Of a DNA stretch of 64,000 bases, positions 7,938 through 16,252 are shown in pieces (the first letter of the stretch is position 1; every line of letters begins with the position of its first letter). Source of the DNA: Gemmatimonadota bacterium (GTDB taxonomy: Bacteria; Gemmatimonadota; Gemmatimonadetes; Longimicrobiales; Gaopeijiaceae); assembly GCA_022827345.1 (NCBI GenBank), contig JAJDTB010000024.1, positions 55,608 to 119,607 of the forward strand, written 5' to 3'. The notes under the pieces are model-generated. The model did no database searches. It was not told the origin of the DNA and saw only the letters and a list, made by a program, of their open reading frames with translations. Position numbers and translations under genes: made by a program.

Positions 7938-8712
7938 CCGCCGCCCGGAGCCCATGCGGGTCCAGAAGTACGTTTCCCGGTCCGGAGTTGCGTCGCGCCG
8001 CCAGGCGGAAGCACTGATGCGTGAGGGCCGCATACTCGTCAACGGCGTACCCGTGACGGCCATGGGCTCGGTCATGATCCCCGGGGTCGACACGGTGTCG
8101 CTCGACGGAACAGTGGTCCGGCCCGCGGCCCGCCGCTGGGTCGTGCTCCACAAACCGACCGGAGTCCTCTGCACGCGCGCGGATCCCCACGGGGGCAAGA
8201 CCATCTACGACGGGCTACCCGACTGGGCCGCCTCGCTCCGCTATGTGGGGCGGTTGGACCGGGAGACGTCCGGAGTGCTCCTGATGACCAACGATGGGGA
8301 TCTCGGCGCCGCCCTGGCGCATCCGAGCAGCCGCGTGGAGCGGGAGTATGTGGCCAGGGTAGCCGGGCAGGTCACCGCGCGGGCGCTGAGGTCGCTCAGG
8401 CGAGGCGTTGAACTCGAAGACGGATTCGTCCGGCCGCGGCTGGTTCGCAAGGTCCGTGTCGGTGAGGAGGATTGGGGCTTGAGGCTGATCATCATGGAGG
8501 GCCGGAAGCGCGAGGTGCGGAGGCTTCTCAAGGCGGTCGGGCATCCGGTAGTGGCGTTGGAGCGCACGCGTTTCGGTCCCTGTCGGCTCGGCAGGCTGGC
8601 GCCCGGCGCCTGGAGGCCCGCACACTCCCGGGAACTGGCGGAGGTACGCGCCCTGGCGAAGCGGCGCAATCGTGGACGATCGCGGAGACACACCGGAGGG
8701 CCCCATGGGTGA
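7930..8712 (+). CDS. rluB: RsuA/RluB/RluE-family rRNA pseudouridine synthase
   Basis: Isomerises a uridine in rRNA to pseudouridine; RluB acts at 23S U2605 and RsuA at 16S U516 in E. coli. An N-terminal S4 RNA-binding domain (MRVQKYVSRSGVASRRQAE...GRILVNG) precedes the catalytic domain with GRLDRETSGVLLMTNDG, where the Asp is the nucleophile, and the C-terminal MEGRKREVRRLLKAVGHPV. About 260 residues with a basic tail. Start candidates are ATG 7924, 7930 (used) and 7954; the first two overlap scpB, and none has a convincing Shine-Dalgarno. scpA-scpB-rluB order is common in Gram-positive and many other bacteria. The exact target (RluB versus RsuA) is not certain. It overlaps upp by eight bases. 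Confidence 0.9.
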   Translation: MRDRRPEPMRVQKYVSRSGVASRRQAEALMREGRILVNGVPVTAMGSVMIPGVDTVSLDGTVVRPAARRWVVLHKPTGVLCTRADPHGGKTIYDGLPDWAASLRYVGRLDRETSGVLLMTNDGDLGAALAHPSSRVEREYVARVAGQVTARALRSLRRGVELEDGFVRPRLVRKVRVGEEDWGLRLIIMEGRKREVRRLLKAVGHPVVALERTRFGPCRLGRLAPGAWRPAHSRELAEVRALAKRRNRGRSRRHTGGPHG

Positions 8713-9340
8713 CATGACGCTCGAAGTCGTCGAGCATCCACTGATCGAGCACAAGCTGTCCCTCATGAGGGACCGCCGCACCTGCCACATCCGGATACGG
8801 GAGCTTGTCACGGAAATCACGCTGCTCATGACCTTTCACGCAACCCGGGGCCTTGTGGGCGAGGAAGTCGCCTTCGAGACCCCTCTCGAGGAGATGCGGG
8901 CCAGGCGCATCCGTGAAGACCGGCTTGTGGTGGCGCCGATCCTCCGCGCAGGGCTGGGGATGGTCGACGGTGTACTGCGGCTGGTTCCCGGGGCTCGCGT
9001 GGGGCACCTCGGCTTCTACCGCAACGAGGAAACGCTGCAGCCCGTCCGCTACTACGGGAAGCTGCCGCCCAGCCCCGAACGCTACAGCTTCCTTCTGGTG
9101 GATCCGATGCTCGGTACCGGAGGCACCGCCTCCGCTTCAATCTCGGATCTTAAGGCGCGGGGCGTGAAGGAGATTGCCTTCATGTGCCTGGTTGCCGCCC
9201 CGGAGGGCGCGGAGCGCCTGACCCGGGAGCATCCGGATGTTCGGGTATACGCCGCCGCTCTCGACCGCAGGTTGAACGAGAAGGGCTACATCCTTCCCGG
9301 GCTCGGAGACGCGGGGGATCGGCTCTTCGGGACCTTGTAG
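8705..9340 (+). CDS. upp: Uracil phosphoribosyltransferase
   Basis: Salvages uracil: uracil plus PRPP gives UMP. The 211-residue protein has the standard length and motifs: HPLIEHKLSLMRD, VVAPILRAGLGMVDG (uracil/ribose contact), the PRPP loop FLLVDPMLGTGGTASASI, and the C-terminal GDAGDRLFGTL uracil-binding segment. ATG 8705 is chosen because GGAGGG (8695-8700) lies four bases upstream; ATG 8714 is an alternative. The start overlaps the pseudouridine synthase gene. With the pyr operon nearby, both de novo and salvage routes to UMP are represented. Confidence 0.95.
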   Translation: MGDMTLEVVEHPLIEHKLSLMRDRRTCHIRIRELVTEITLLMTFHATRGLVGEEVAFETPLEEMRARRIREDRLVVAPILRAGLGMVDGVLRLVPGARVGHLGFYRNEETLQPVRYYGKLPPSPERYSFLLVDPMLGTGGTASASISDLKARGVKEIAFMCLVAAPEGAERLTREHPDVRVYAAALDRRLNEKGYILPGLGDAGDRLFGTL

Positions 9341-9344
9341 GCCG

Positions 9345-9407
9345 GTCCCGGTCTCCGCCCGCTGCCGTGACCTGCAGGGTCGCGGGTTTGGGGCAGGCGG
9401 ACGGGAC
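9345..9407 (+). terminator. Long inverted repeat after upp
   Basis: GTCCCG (9345-9350) pairs with CGGGAC (9402-9407). Inside it TCCGCC pairs with GGCGGA and TGCC with GGCA, with two small bulges, giving about 16 base pairs starting four bases after the upp stop. No T-run follows. It is probably a terminator or 3'-end stabilising structure of the six-gene run. Confidence 0.45.
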
Positions 9408-9451
9408 GGATTTCAGTTGGTCGCGTTTCCCGAGATCGGTTACCCTTAGTC

Positions 9452-9525
9452 GGGCCCATAGCTCAGGCGGTCAGAGCAGCGGACTCATAATCCGACGGTC
9501 GGGGGTTCAAGTCCCTCTGGGCCCA
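9452..9525 (+). tRNA. tRNA with CAU anticodon (Met elongator or Ile2)
   Basis: Complete cloverleaf: acceptor GGGCCCA/TGGGCCC with discriminator A, D-arm GCTC...GAGC, anticodon loop CTCATAA (anticodon CAT), and T-arm loop TTCAAGT. The first acceptor pair is a proper Watson-Crick pair and the anticodon stem lacks three G-C pairs, so it is not the initiator. Elongator Met and lysidine-modified Ile2 cannot be separated by eye. The 3' CCA is not encoded. Confidence 0.93.
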
Positions 9526-9563
9526 TCCCCACCCGAAGGTGACTTCCACCCACAAGCGAAGTC

Positions 9564-9597
9564 TTGACGATCGGGGACACGCAATTGTCAATTACAA
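9564..9597 (+). promoter_or_regulatory. Candidate promoter/operator of zinc-type locus
   Basis: TTGACG (9564-9569), an 18-base spacer and TCAATT (9588-9593) could be a promoter. A 13-base inverted repeat, TTGT-CAATT-ACAA (9585-9597), covers the -10 in an unusually AT-rich patch, as expected for a repressor site. It does not match a known Zur box that I can recognise. Confidence 0.3.
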
Positions 9598-9666
9598 GCG
9601 TGGTCCCGCGGTCCCGACCCGAGCGAGGCGCAGGCTTTGTTCCTCAATGAATCGAATAGGCCGCCG

Positions 9667-9999
9667 TTGCGCCGTCTGAGCTTGACGATTATCGCTGCGG
9701 CCCAGATTGCGGCGTCGGCAGTGCTGAATCCTGCCGATGCGCTCCTGGACATCGAGCGGTTCGGGTCGGTGGACCACATCGAATCACCGGCGAATGCTGA
9801 CTGTACAGTTGCGCACGGCCACCTGTTTTGCCAGGTCGTACGATCACTTTACGCAGCCAGCGTGGCCCACGGCTTCATGGTGGTGGGCAACAGCGCCCCC
9901 GTGATCCACCTGTCACCGCCTGGCGGGCAGTCAGACCGCTGTTGCGGCCCGTCGATCTGGTCTGCTCCCGTCATCCCGAGGGCTCCACCGCTCGCCTGA
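9667..9999 (+). CDS. Small secreted Cys/His-containing protein upstream of ZnuD-like receptor
   Basis: Predicted 110-residue exported protein of unknown function. From TTG at 9667 it begins MRRLSLTIIAAAQIAASAV, a plausible signal peptide. The mature part contains a compact Cys/His block: HIESPANADCTVAHGHLFC (residues about 41-59), then VAHGF, VIHL and a CC pair near residue 92. Clustered His and Cys could bind a metal. It is co-oriented with, and about 100 bases upstream of, a ZnuD-like receptor and a His-rich lipoprotein, which supports a metal-related role. The start codon is uncertain (TTG 9637 is in the same frame). The C-terminal third is Pro/Gly-rich and may be poorly folded. I do not recognise the family, and the coding call is moderate. 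Confidence 0.5.
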   Translation: MRRLSLTIIAAAQIAASAVLNPADALLDIERFGSVDHIESPANADCTVAHGHLFCQVVRSLYAASVAHGFMVVGNSAPVIHLSPPGGQSDRCCGPSIWSAPVIPRAPPLA

Positions 10000-10101
10000 A
10001 GTCTCCCACGGCAATCCTCCGCTGGCACCGTGTAGGTACCAGCGCCCTGGCCTGTTTGGCCGATGCCCTGATTCGTGGATGCAGGAAGCGAGCACCATCC
10101 C

Positions 10102-12339
10102 GTGAAGCCAACGCTGTTCAGACTGTCCCCCGCCGTTGTATTGGCGGCGATCGTGGGACCTCCCGTCACCCGGGCGCCCGCGCAGGCGCAGGGGCCGGAG
10201 CATGCGGGCGAGATCGAGGGCGTGGTGCGGGATGCCGAGACGGGTGAGCCCCTGGCGGGATCGTTCGTGTCGGTGGTCGGTACGGGAACGGCGGCTGTCA
10301 CGCACGGGGATGGGACCTTCCACCTCACCGGAATCGAAGATGGCAGCTACGCAATTCACGCGGATCGGCTGGGCTACCGCGGCGTTACCATCGAAGTCAC
10401 GGTGGAAGACGAATCGGCGGTGGTGGTCATCGAACTGGTTGCGTCTCCGATCGCGCTTCAGGGCATGGTGGTGACGGCCACGATCAGCGAGCGGGACGCG
10501 GCCGAAGCGCTGCGCCCGGTAAGCGTCATGGCAGGCGATGAACTGCAGCTTGAGATGCAGGGAACCATCGCGGCGACACTGGCTTCATTGCCGGGGTTGG
10601 CGGTCACCAGCATGGGTCCCACCGTTTCACAACCGGTGGTGCGGGGGCTGAGCGGGGACCGTGTGCTCCTGCTGGAGGACGGGACACGGGTGGTAGATGC
10701 CTCCAACTCGGGTACGGATCACACCAATGCCCTTGATCCGGCTTCTGCCCGAAGGATCGAGATCGTGAGGGGCCCGGGTGCGCTGCTTTACGGGGGCAAC
10801 GCCTTGGGCGGTGTCATCAATGTCATCCGAGACGAGATTCCATCGGCGGTGCCGCACCACATGACGGGCTCGGCGACGCTCCAGTCGCAGACCGTGACCG
10901 GTTCGGTCGGCGGCAGCGCCGCCATGACCTTCCCTGTTTCGGAGCATGTGCCGGTGCGCGTGGAGGCCGTGGCGCGAACGGGAGGCGAGCTCAAGACCCC
11001 TGTGGGCACCCTCCTCAACACCGACGGTGACATGTGGAGCGGAGGAGCGGGGTCGGCCTATGTGGGGGACTGGGGTCACATGGGAGCGTCATTCCGTGGA
11101 TATCTGAACCGATACGGCATTCCCGGCGGGTTTGTGGGAGGGCACGAGGAAGGCGTGCGCATCGAGATGGAGCGCGCCACGTCGAAGTTCCGGACCCGGA
11201 TCACCAGACCTGTCGGTGCCTTTCAGGGTCTCCGCTTCGATGCGTTCCACAGCTGGTACGAGCATCGGGAGATCGAGCCTCCGGACATCCTCGGAACGCT
11301 CTACACGCAGCAGGCGGCAAGTGGAGACATCCTGGGACAGCACGCCGGATGGGGACCGTTCGCCGCGGGTGCGGTGGGCGCCCGGGTGTCGTGGGAGGAC
11401 TTCGGATACGGCGGAAGCCTGTACACTCCGGATACGCGTCGCCTCAGGGCTGCGGCGTACCTGCTGGAGGAAATCGATCTGGGTTCCACCAGGATCGAAT
11501 GGGGGCTGCGCTACGACTGGACGAGGGCCGATCCCGTACACGAAGATCGCGACTCCGATATCGGCGAGATCCGTGATCGCAGCTTTCACTCCGTCTCCGG
11601 GTCGCTGGGTATCCTCTACAACCCCGGTTCGGGACTGACGCTGGGGGCCAGCGCCGTCCGGGCTTTCCGGTCACCAGACATCGACGAACTCTACTCCGAG
11701 GGACCGCACCTTGCGGCGTACGCTTTTGAAATCGGCAACCCGTCTCTTGAAGCCGAGATCGGGAGAGGGCTGGATGTCTACATCCGCTACGAGTCCGACA
11801 GGCTGAGGGGCGAGTTGACCGGCTTCTACAACGATATCAAGGGTTACGTCTACGGGGAGGACACCGATCGGCTCAGCCGCGTGCTCCTGCCCATATATCA
11901 GTTCCAGGGCAACGACGCCGTGTTCAACGGCTTCGAAGCCAGCGTGGATGTCGACATGGGGCGCGGATTGGCCTTCGAAGCTGTGGCTGCTTCGGTGACA
12001 GGGAGTCTCAAGGATACCGATCAGCCACTGCCACTCGTTCCTCCACTCAAGGGGCACACGGCCCTGAAGTACGAGCGGCCGAAATGGTTCATTCGCGGGG
12101 AGGCCGAGATGGCGGCCCGGCAGGACCGGATCGGCGAGTTCGAGACGGCGACCGACGGGTACACCGTGCTGAACGTCTCAGCCGGTACCAGGGTTACCCT
12201 CGGCGGCCGCCTCAACGTCCTCACCGTGAGCCTCGACAATGCCACGAACACCGAATACCGCAACCACCTCTCCCGGGTGAAGGAGATCATGCCGGAAGCC
12301 GGGAGAGGTCTGAGCATTACCTACCGGGTCGTGTTCTAG
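10102..12339 (+). CDS. ZnuD-like TonB-dependent receptor (probable zinc uptake)
   Basis: Outer-membrane beta-barrel receptor that would import a metal or chelate using TonB energy. The 745-residue protein has a signal peptide (residues 1-30), a carboxypeptidase-regulatory-like N-terminal domain (IEGVVRDAETGEPLAGSFV, about 35-120), a plug (about 135-260) and a barrel. The plug segment SGTDHTNALDPASARRIEIV, followed by GPGALLYGGNALGGVINV, and the barrel segments ELYSEGPHLAAYAFEIGNPS and NTEYRNHLSRVKEIMPEAGR resemble ZnuD zinc receptors. The start is GTG 10102 with AGGAAG at 10083-10088; GTG 10075 is in frame but adds no signal-like sequence. A His-rich lipoprotein follows 49 bases downstream. 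The substrate is inferred from resemblance and neighbours. Confidence 0.85.
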   Translation: MKPTLFRLSPAVVLAAIVGPPVTRAPAQAQGPEHAGEIEGVVRDAETGEPLAGSFVSVVGTGTAAVTHGDGTFHLTGIEDGSYAIHADRLGYRGVTIEVTVEDESAVVVIELVASPIALQGMVVTATISERDAAEALRPVSVMAGDELQLEMQGTIAATLASLPGLAVTSMGPTVSQPVVRGLSGDRVLLLEDGTRVVDASNSGTDHTNALDPASARRIEIVRGPGALLYGGNALGGVINVIRDEIPSAVPHHMTGSATLQSQTVTGSVGGSAAMTFPVSEHVPVRVEAVARTGGELKTPVGTLLNTDGDMWSGGAGSAYVGDWGHMGASFRGYLNRYGIPGGFVGGHEEGVRIEMERATSKFRTRITRPVGAFQGLRFDAFHSWYEHREIEPPDILGTLYTQQAASGDILGQHAGWGPFAAGAVGARVSWEDFGYGGSLYTPDTRRLRAAAYLLEEIDLGSTRIEWGLRYDWTRADPVHEDRDSDIGEIRDRSFHSVSGSLGILYNPGSGLTLGASAVRAFRSPDIDELYSEGPHLAAYAFEIGNPSLEAEIGRGLDVYIRYESDRLRGELTGFYNDIKGYVYGEDTDRLSRVLLPIYQFQGNDAVFNGFEASVDVDMGRGLAFEAVAASVTGSLKDTDQPLPLVPPLKGHTALKYERPKWFIRGEAEMAARQDRIGEFETATDGYTVLNVSAGTRVTLGGRLNVLTVSLDNATNTEYRNHLSRVKEIMPEAGRGLSITYRVVF

Positions 12340-12388
12340 GGATGTTCCCGGGCACGATCCACATACAATCAAAACAGGAGAGAAGAAA

Positions 12389-12865
12389 ATGAAGACACGG
12401 AGCTACAGAAACCTGCCGTTCGCGGTCCTTGCCGCCTTCGCTCTGGTCCTGACGGCCTGCGAGTCGTCGACCGAGCCGGAGGAAGAGCATTACGAGGCCG
12501 AAGGCGTGGAGCTCGTGATGGGCGGCCAGGTCATCGCGTCCTACGATGGACATACGCAAAGCTGGACCGGGGAGCTGGAAGTCGACGTGGGTGAAGAGAC
12601 GCCGCACATCTCGGTCCGCTTTGTGGATCACGACGGCGACCCGATCCCTTTGGAGGACGACACATACCTGGAAGTCGATATCGAAGATGAATCGATCGCC
12701 GAGTGGGAGCAGGACACCCCCGGCGAGTTCGGCGGCCACCTGCACGGCCACATGGAGGGCGACACCGACGTGACGTTCATGCTCATGCACGGCGCCGTCG
12801 GGTCGGGACACGCCGACTTCGTGACGACGCCCGTACACGCGCACGTTCACGACGATCACGGCTAG
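12389..12865 (+). CDS. His-rich lipoprotein downstream of ZnuD-like receptor
   Basis: Predicted 158-residue lipoprotein. The signal peptide ends in a lipobox (LTAC, Cys about residue 25), followed by an acidic stretch (EPEEEHYEAEGVELVMGG). The C-terminal third is rich in His: HLHGHMEGD, FMLMHGAVGSGHADF and a tail ending HAHVHDDHG. The repeating HxH pattern suggests zinc or another transition metal. It has a good Shine-Dalgarno (GGAGAG about 10 bases before ATG). The position immediately after a ZnuD-like receptor gene suggests that it stores, buffers or delivers metal in the envelope. It is not a known ZnuA-type binding protein and I know no characterised homologue, so the role is inferred. 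Confidence 0.8.
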   Translation: MKTRSYRNLPFAVLAAFALVLTACESSTEPEEEHYEAEGVELVMGGQVIASYDGHTQSWTGELEVDVGEETPHISVRFVDHDGDPIPLEDDTYLEVDIEDESIAEWEQDTPGEFGGHLHGHMEGDTDVTFMLMHGAVGSGHADFVTTPVHAHVHDDHG

Positions 12866-13006
12866 TCTAACCGCGGCCGCAAGCTGGCCACCGGCCGTTC
12901 GCGGTGCACGCCCTCGTTGGAGTCACCGCGGGCGGCCGGCTCTCATTGTTACCCACCGGGCGATTGAGTTCCCGGCCTTCGAAAACCACTATCGGAGATG
13001 TGCACG

Positions 13007-16000
13007 ATGCCGTCCTTCGTCCGTCGTTCATCCCTCGCGCTTTCTCTGACACTGGCTTCGGTTGCCGCGACGGTGCTGGATCCGTCGCACGGCAGCGCCC
13101 AGGAAGTCCCCACCTCGGCATTCGCCTCGATGAAGTACCGCCACATCGGTCCGCTCGGGAACCGGATCACCTCGGTCGCGGGCGTGCCGGGCGACCGCTT
13201 CACCTACTACGCCGGCGCCGCTTCCGGCGGCCTGTGGAAGACCGAAGACGGCGGGGTGAACTGGCGTCCGGTCTTCGACGATCAGCCGGTGCATTCCGTG
13301 GGTGAGGTGGAGGTTTCCCCCTCCGACCCCAACATCGTGTGGGCGGGCACCGGCGAGCCGTTCATACGGTCGAATGTCTCGATCGGAAACGGCGTGTGGA
13401 AGTCGACCGACGCGGGCGACAGCTGGACGCACATGGGGCTGGAAGGAACGGGGCGGATCAGCCGCATCATCGTTCATCCCACGAACCCCGACATTGTCTA
13501 CGCGGCGGCGATCGGACACGGCTACGCGCCCCAGCCCGAACGCGGCATCTACCGCACCATGGACGGCGGCGCGACCTGGGAACACGTCCTCTTCGTGGAC
13601 GAGGAAACGGGCGCGAGCGACCTCGTCATGGACCCGAACAACCCGCGCATCCTCTTCGCGGGAAGCTGGCAGATCGCGATCCGGACCTGGACGCGCACGT
13701 CGGGCGGACCCGGCAGCGCCATCCATGTCTCCCGCGACGGCGGCACAACCTGGACGCGCCTCAGCGGAAGCGGCCTCCCCACCCGCGAGATCGGGAAGAT
13801 CGCGCTCTGCATGAGCCGCGCCGACTCCCGCCGCGTCTACGCCCTCATCGAGACCGGCGACGGCGTTCCCTGGGAGGGGGGCGACACCGACGGCGGCGAA
13901 CTCTGGCGCTCCGACGACGGCGGCCACAACTGGGCGCTCGTCAGCTACGACCGTGATCTTGCCGGGCGCACCGCCTACTACACGCGCTGCGAGGCCAACC
14001 CCGACGACGCGGACGAAGCCTACTTCCTGGCGGCGGCCTACAGCACCACGCTCGACGGCGGCGTCACCTCGAGCGCGGCAGCCTTCATGGAAGGCCCCGT
14101 CTGGGACCATCACGACATGTGGATCGACCCGCACGACGGCGACCGCCAGATCGTTGCCGGCGACGGGGGCCTGGCCATCTCGGGCAATCGCGGCCGAACC
14201 TGGTTCCGCGCGCAGCTGCCTATCGCGCAGATGTACCATGTCACCGTCGACAATGCGATCCCCTACAACGTCATGGGCAACCGTCAGGACGGCCCCTCGA
14301 CGCGCGGTCCGAGCAACAGCCGCATGGGGGGCGGCATCTTCGGGGTGGGCATTCCGCGAGGTGTGTGGCACTCGGTGGGCGGCGGCGAATCGGGCTTCGC
14401 GACGCCGGACCCGACCGATCCGAACATCGTGTGGTCGAGCGCGTCGGGCGTCGGGGCTGGAGGCGGTATCGTGTCGCGGTGGGACGCCCGCACGGGGCAG
14501 TACCGCGAAGTCGAAGTGTGGCCCGAGTCCACCACCGGCCACCCGGCAGACTCGCTCCGCTACCGCTTCCAGTGGACCTTCCCGCTCCTCATCTCGCCGC
14601 ACGACAACAACACCATCTATGTGACGAGCCAGCACGTGCACCGCACCACCAACCGCGGGCAGAGCTGGGAGGTGATCAGTCCCGATCTCAGCACCGACAA
14701 CCGCAGCCGCATGGGGATCAGCGGCGGACTCACGCCGGACAACATCGGGGTGGAGTACTGCTGCGTGATCTACGCCTTCGACGAGTCCCCGCTGGAACCG
14801 GGCCTCCTCTGGGCCGGCACCAACGACGGGCTGATGCACGTCAGCCGGGACAGCGGCGCCAACTGGACGAACGTCACCGGCAACATCCCGAACCTGCCTC
14901 CCGACGGGGTGGTGCGGGGGATCGACGCCTCGCGCCACGCGCCGGGCAAGGCGTACATGGTGATCGAACACCACCAGGTGGGCGACTTCGAGGCCCGCGC
15001 CTACCGGACCGACGACTACGGAGAGAGCTGGACGGCAATCACCGAAGGCATCGACGACGGCGTGCTCAGCTACACCCGCGCGATCCACGAGGATCCCGTG
15101 CGCCCCGGGCTCCTGTACCTGGGCACGGAAGCCTCGGTGTACGTGTCCTTCGACGACGGCGACCGCTGGCAGAAGTTCCACACCAACCTGCCGCCCGCAC
15201 CCATGTACGGGCTGGTCGTGCAGGAGCACTTCAACGACCTGGTCGTGGGCACCTACGGTCGCGGCTACTGGATCCTGGACGACGTGACGCCGCTCCAGCA
15301 GCTCACCTCCGAGGTCGCGGCAAGCGCCGCCCACCTCTTCGCCCCGCGCCCCGCCTACCGCTTCCGGCCCATCTCCGCGCCCTTCACAATGTTCGATGAC
15401 CAGTCCGACGGCGAGAACCCGCCCTACGGCGCCTCGATCAACTACTGGCTGGCCGAGGCAGCCGGCGACAGCGTCGTCATCGAGATCGCAAACGCGGACG
15501 GCGAGGTGGTGCGCACCTTGCAGGGCACCACAAGCCAAGGCGTCAACCGGGTCTGGTGGGACCTGATGAACGAGCCGACCGAGCCGGTGCGCCTGCGCAC
15601 GAAGCCGCTCTACGGCAACGACATCTCCCTGGGCGAGGAACGCTGGCGTCCGCTGCCGGGCGGTCCCCTGGGCGGTCCCGGCGCCGGCACGTACCTGCAG
15701 CCGCCGGGCACCTACACCGTAACGCTCAGCGTGGGTGGCGAGAGCCACACGCAGCAGCTGGAGGTCCGCAAGGATCCCCACTCCGAGGGCACCATGGCCG
15801 ACATCGATCTGCAGATGGCCGCCCTGGCCGACATCCGGGCCGATCTGGAAGCCACGGGCGCGCTGATCAACCGGGTCGAGTGGGTGCGCCGGCAGGTCCT
15901 GGACGTGCGCGCCGTGCTGGAAGACCGCGGCGACGCCCCTCAGCTGGTCGCCGCGGCCGATTCCCTGAACCAGCGCCTCATCGAGGCCGAGGACGGGCTC

Positions 16001-16252
16001 TTCCAGATGCGCGCGACGGGTACCGGGCAGGACGCCATTCGCTATCCCACGCGCCTCATCGAACGGCTCGGCTATCTCTTCACCACCGTGTCGGTCGGTG
16101 ACTTCCGCCCCACGGACCAGCATGGCGAGGTGCACACCCTCCTCAAGGAACGCCTGCTGCGGATCCGCGACGCGGTCGACGAAGTGCTGGAAGACGACCT
16201 CGCCGACTTCAATCGCCGAATTCAGTCCCTGGGAATGGGGATCATTTCCTGA
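13007..16252 (+). CDS. Secreted VPS10/sortilin-type BNR-repeat protein
   Basis: Large exported protein (1,081 residues) with a signal peptide (MPSFVRRSSLALSLTLASVA...). The body is a beta-propeller of BNR/Asp-box repeats of the form S-x-D-x-G-x-x-W: KTEDGGVNW, KSTDAGDSW, RTMDGGATW, VSRDGGTTW, RSDDGGHNW, TTNRGQSW, VSRDSGANW, RTDDYGESW, VSFDDGDRW. These occupy about residues 50-770. A C-terminal region follows with a beta domain (about 800-920) and a helical segment. This architecture is common in Gemmatimonadota and Acidobacteriota and is labelled glycosyl hydrolase or WD40/VPS10, but no enzymatic activity is established. The start 13007 is preferred over ATG 12998 because GGAG at 12994-12997 gives nine-base spacing. 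The stop overlaps the next gene (TGATG). Confidence 0.88.
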   Translation: MPSFVRRSSLALSLTLASVAATVLDPSHGSAQEVPTSAFASMKYRHIGPLGNRITSVAGVPGDRFTYYAGAASGGLWKTEDGGVNWRPVFDDQPVHSVGEVEVSPSDPNIVWAGTGEPFIRSNVSIGNGVWKSTDAGDSWTHMGLEGTGRISRIIVHPTNPDIVYAAAIGHGYAPQPERGIYRTMDGGATWEHVLFVDEETGASDLVMDPNNPRILFAGSWQIAIRTWTRTSGGPGSAIHVSRDGGTTWTRLSGSGLPTREIGKIALCMSRADSRRVYALIETGDGVPWEGGDTDGGELWRSDDGGHNWALVSYDRDLAGRTAYYTRCEANPDDADEAYFLAAAYSTTLDGGVTSSAAAFMEGPVWDHHDMWIDPHDGDRQIVAGDGGLAISGNRGRTWFRAQLPIAQMYHVTVDNAIPYNVMGNRQDGPSTRGPSNSRMGGGIFGVGIPRGVWHSVGGGESGFATPDPTDPNIVWSSASGVGAGGGIVSRWDARTGQYREVEVWPESTTGHPADSLRYRFQWTFPLLISPHDNNTIYVTSQHVHRTTNRGQSWEVISPDLSTDNRSRMGISGGLTPDNIGVEYCCVIYAFDESPLEPGLLWAGTNDGLMHVSRDSGANWTNVTGNIPNLPPDGVVRGIDASRHAPGKAYMVIEHHQVGDFEARAYRTDDYGESWTAITEGIDDGVLSYTRAIHEDPVRPGLLYLGTEASVYVSFDDGDRWQKFHTNLPPAPMYGLVVQEHFNDLVVGTYGRGYWILDDVTPLQQLTSEVAASAAHLFAPRPAYRFRPISAPFTMFDDQSDGENPPYGASINYWLAEAAGDSVVIEIANADGEVVRTLQGTTSQGVNRVWWDLMNEPTEPVRLRTKPLYGNDISLGEERWRPLPGGPLGGPGAGTYLQPPGTYTVTLSVGGESHTQQLEVRKDPHSEGTMADIDLQMAALADIRADLEATGALINRVEWVRRQVLDVRAVLEDRGDAPQLVAAADSLNQRLIEAEDGLFQMRATGTGQDAIRYPTRLIERLGYLFTTVSVGDFRPTDQHGEVHTLLKERLLRIRDAVDEVLEDDLADFNRRIQSLGMGIIS

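Noticed and set aside
9452..9525. Initiator tRNA-fMet
   Set aside because: The first acceptor base pair is matched and the anticodon stem lacks the three G-C pairs of initiators.
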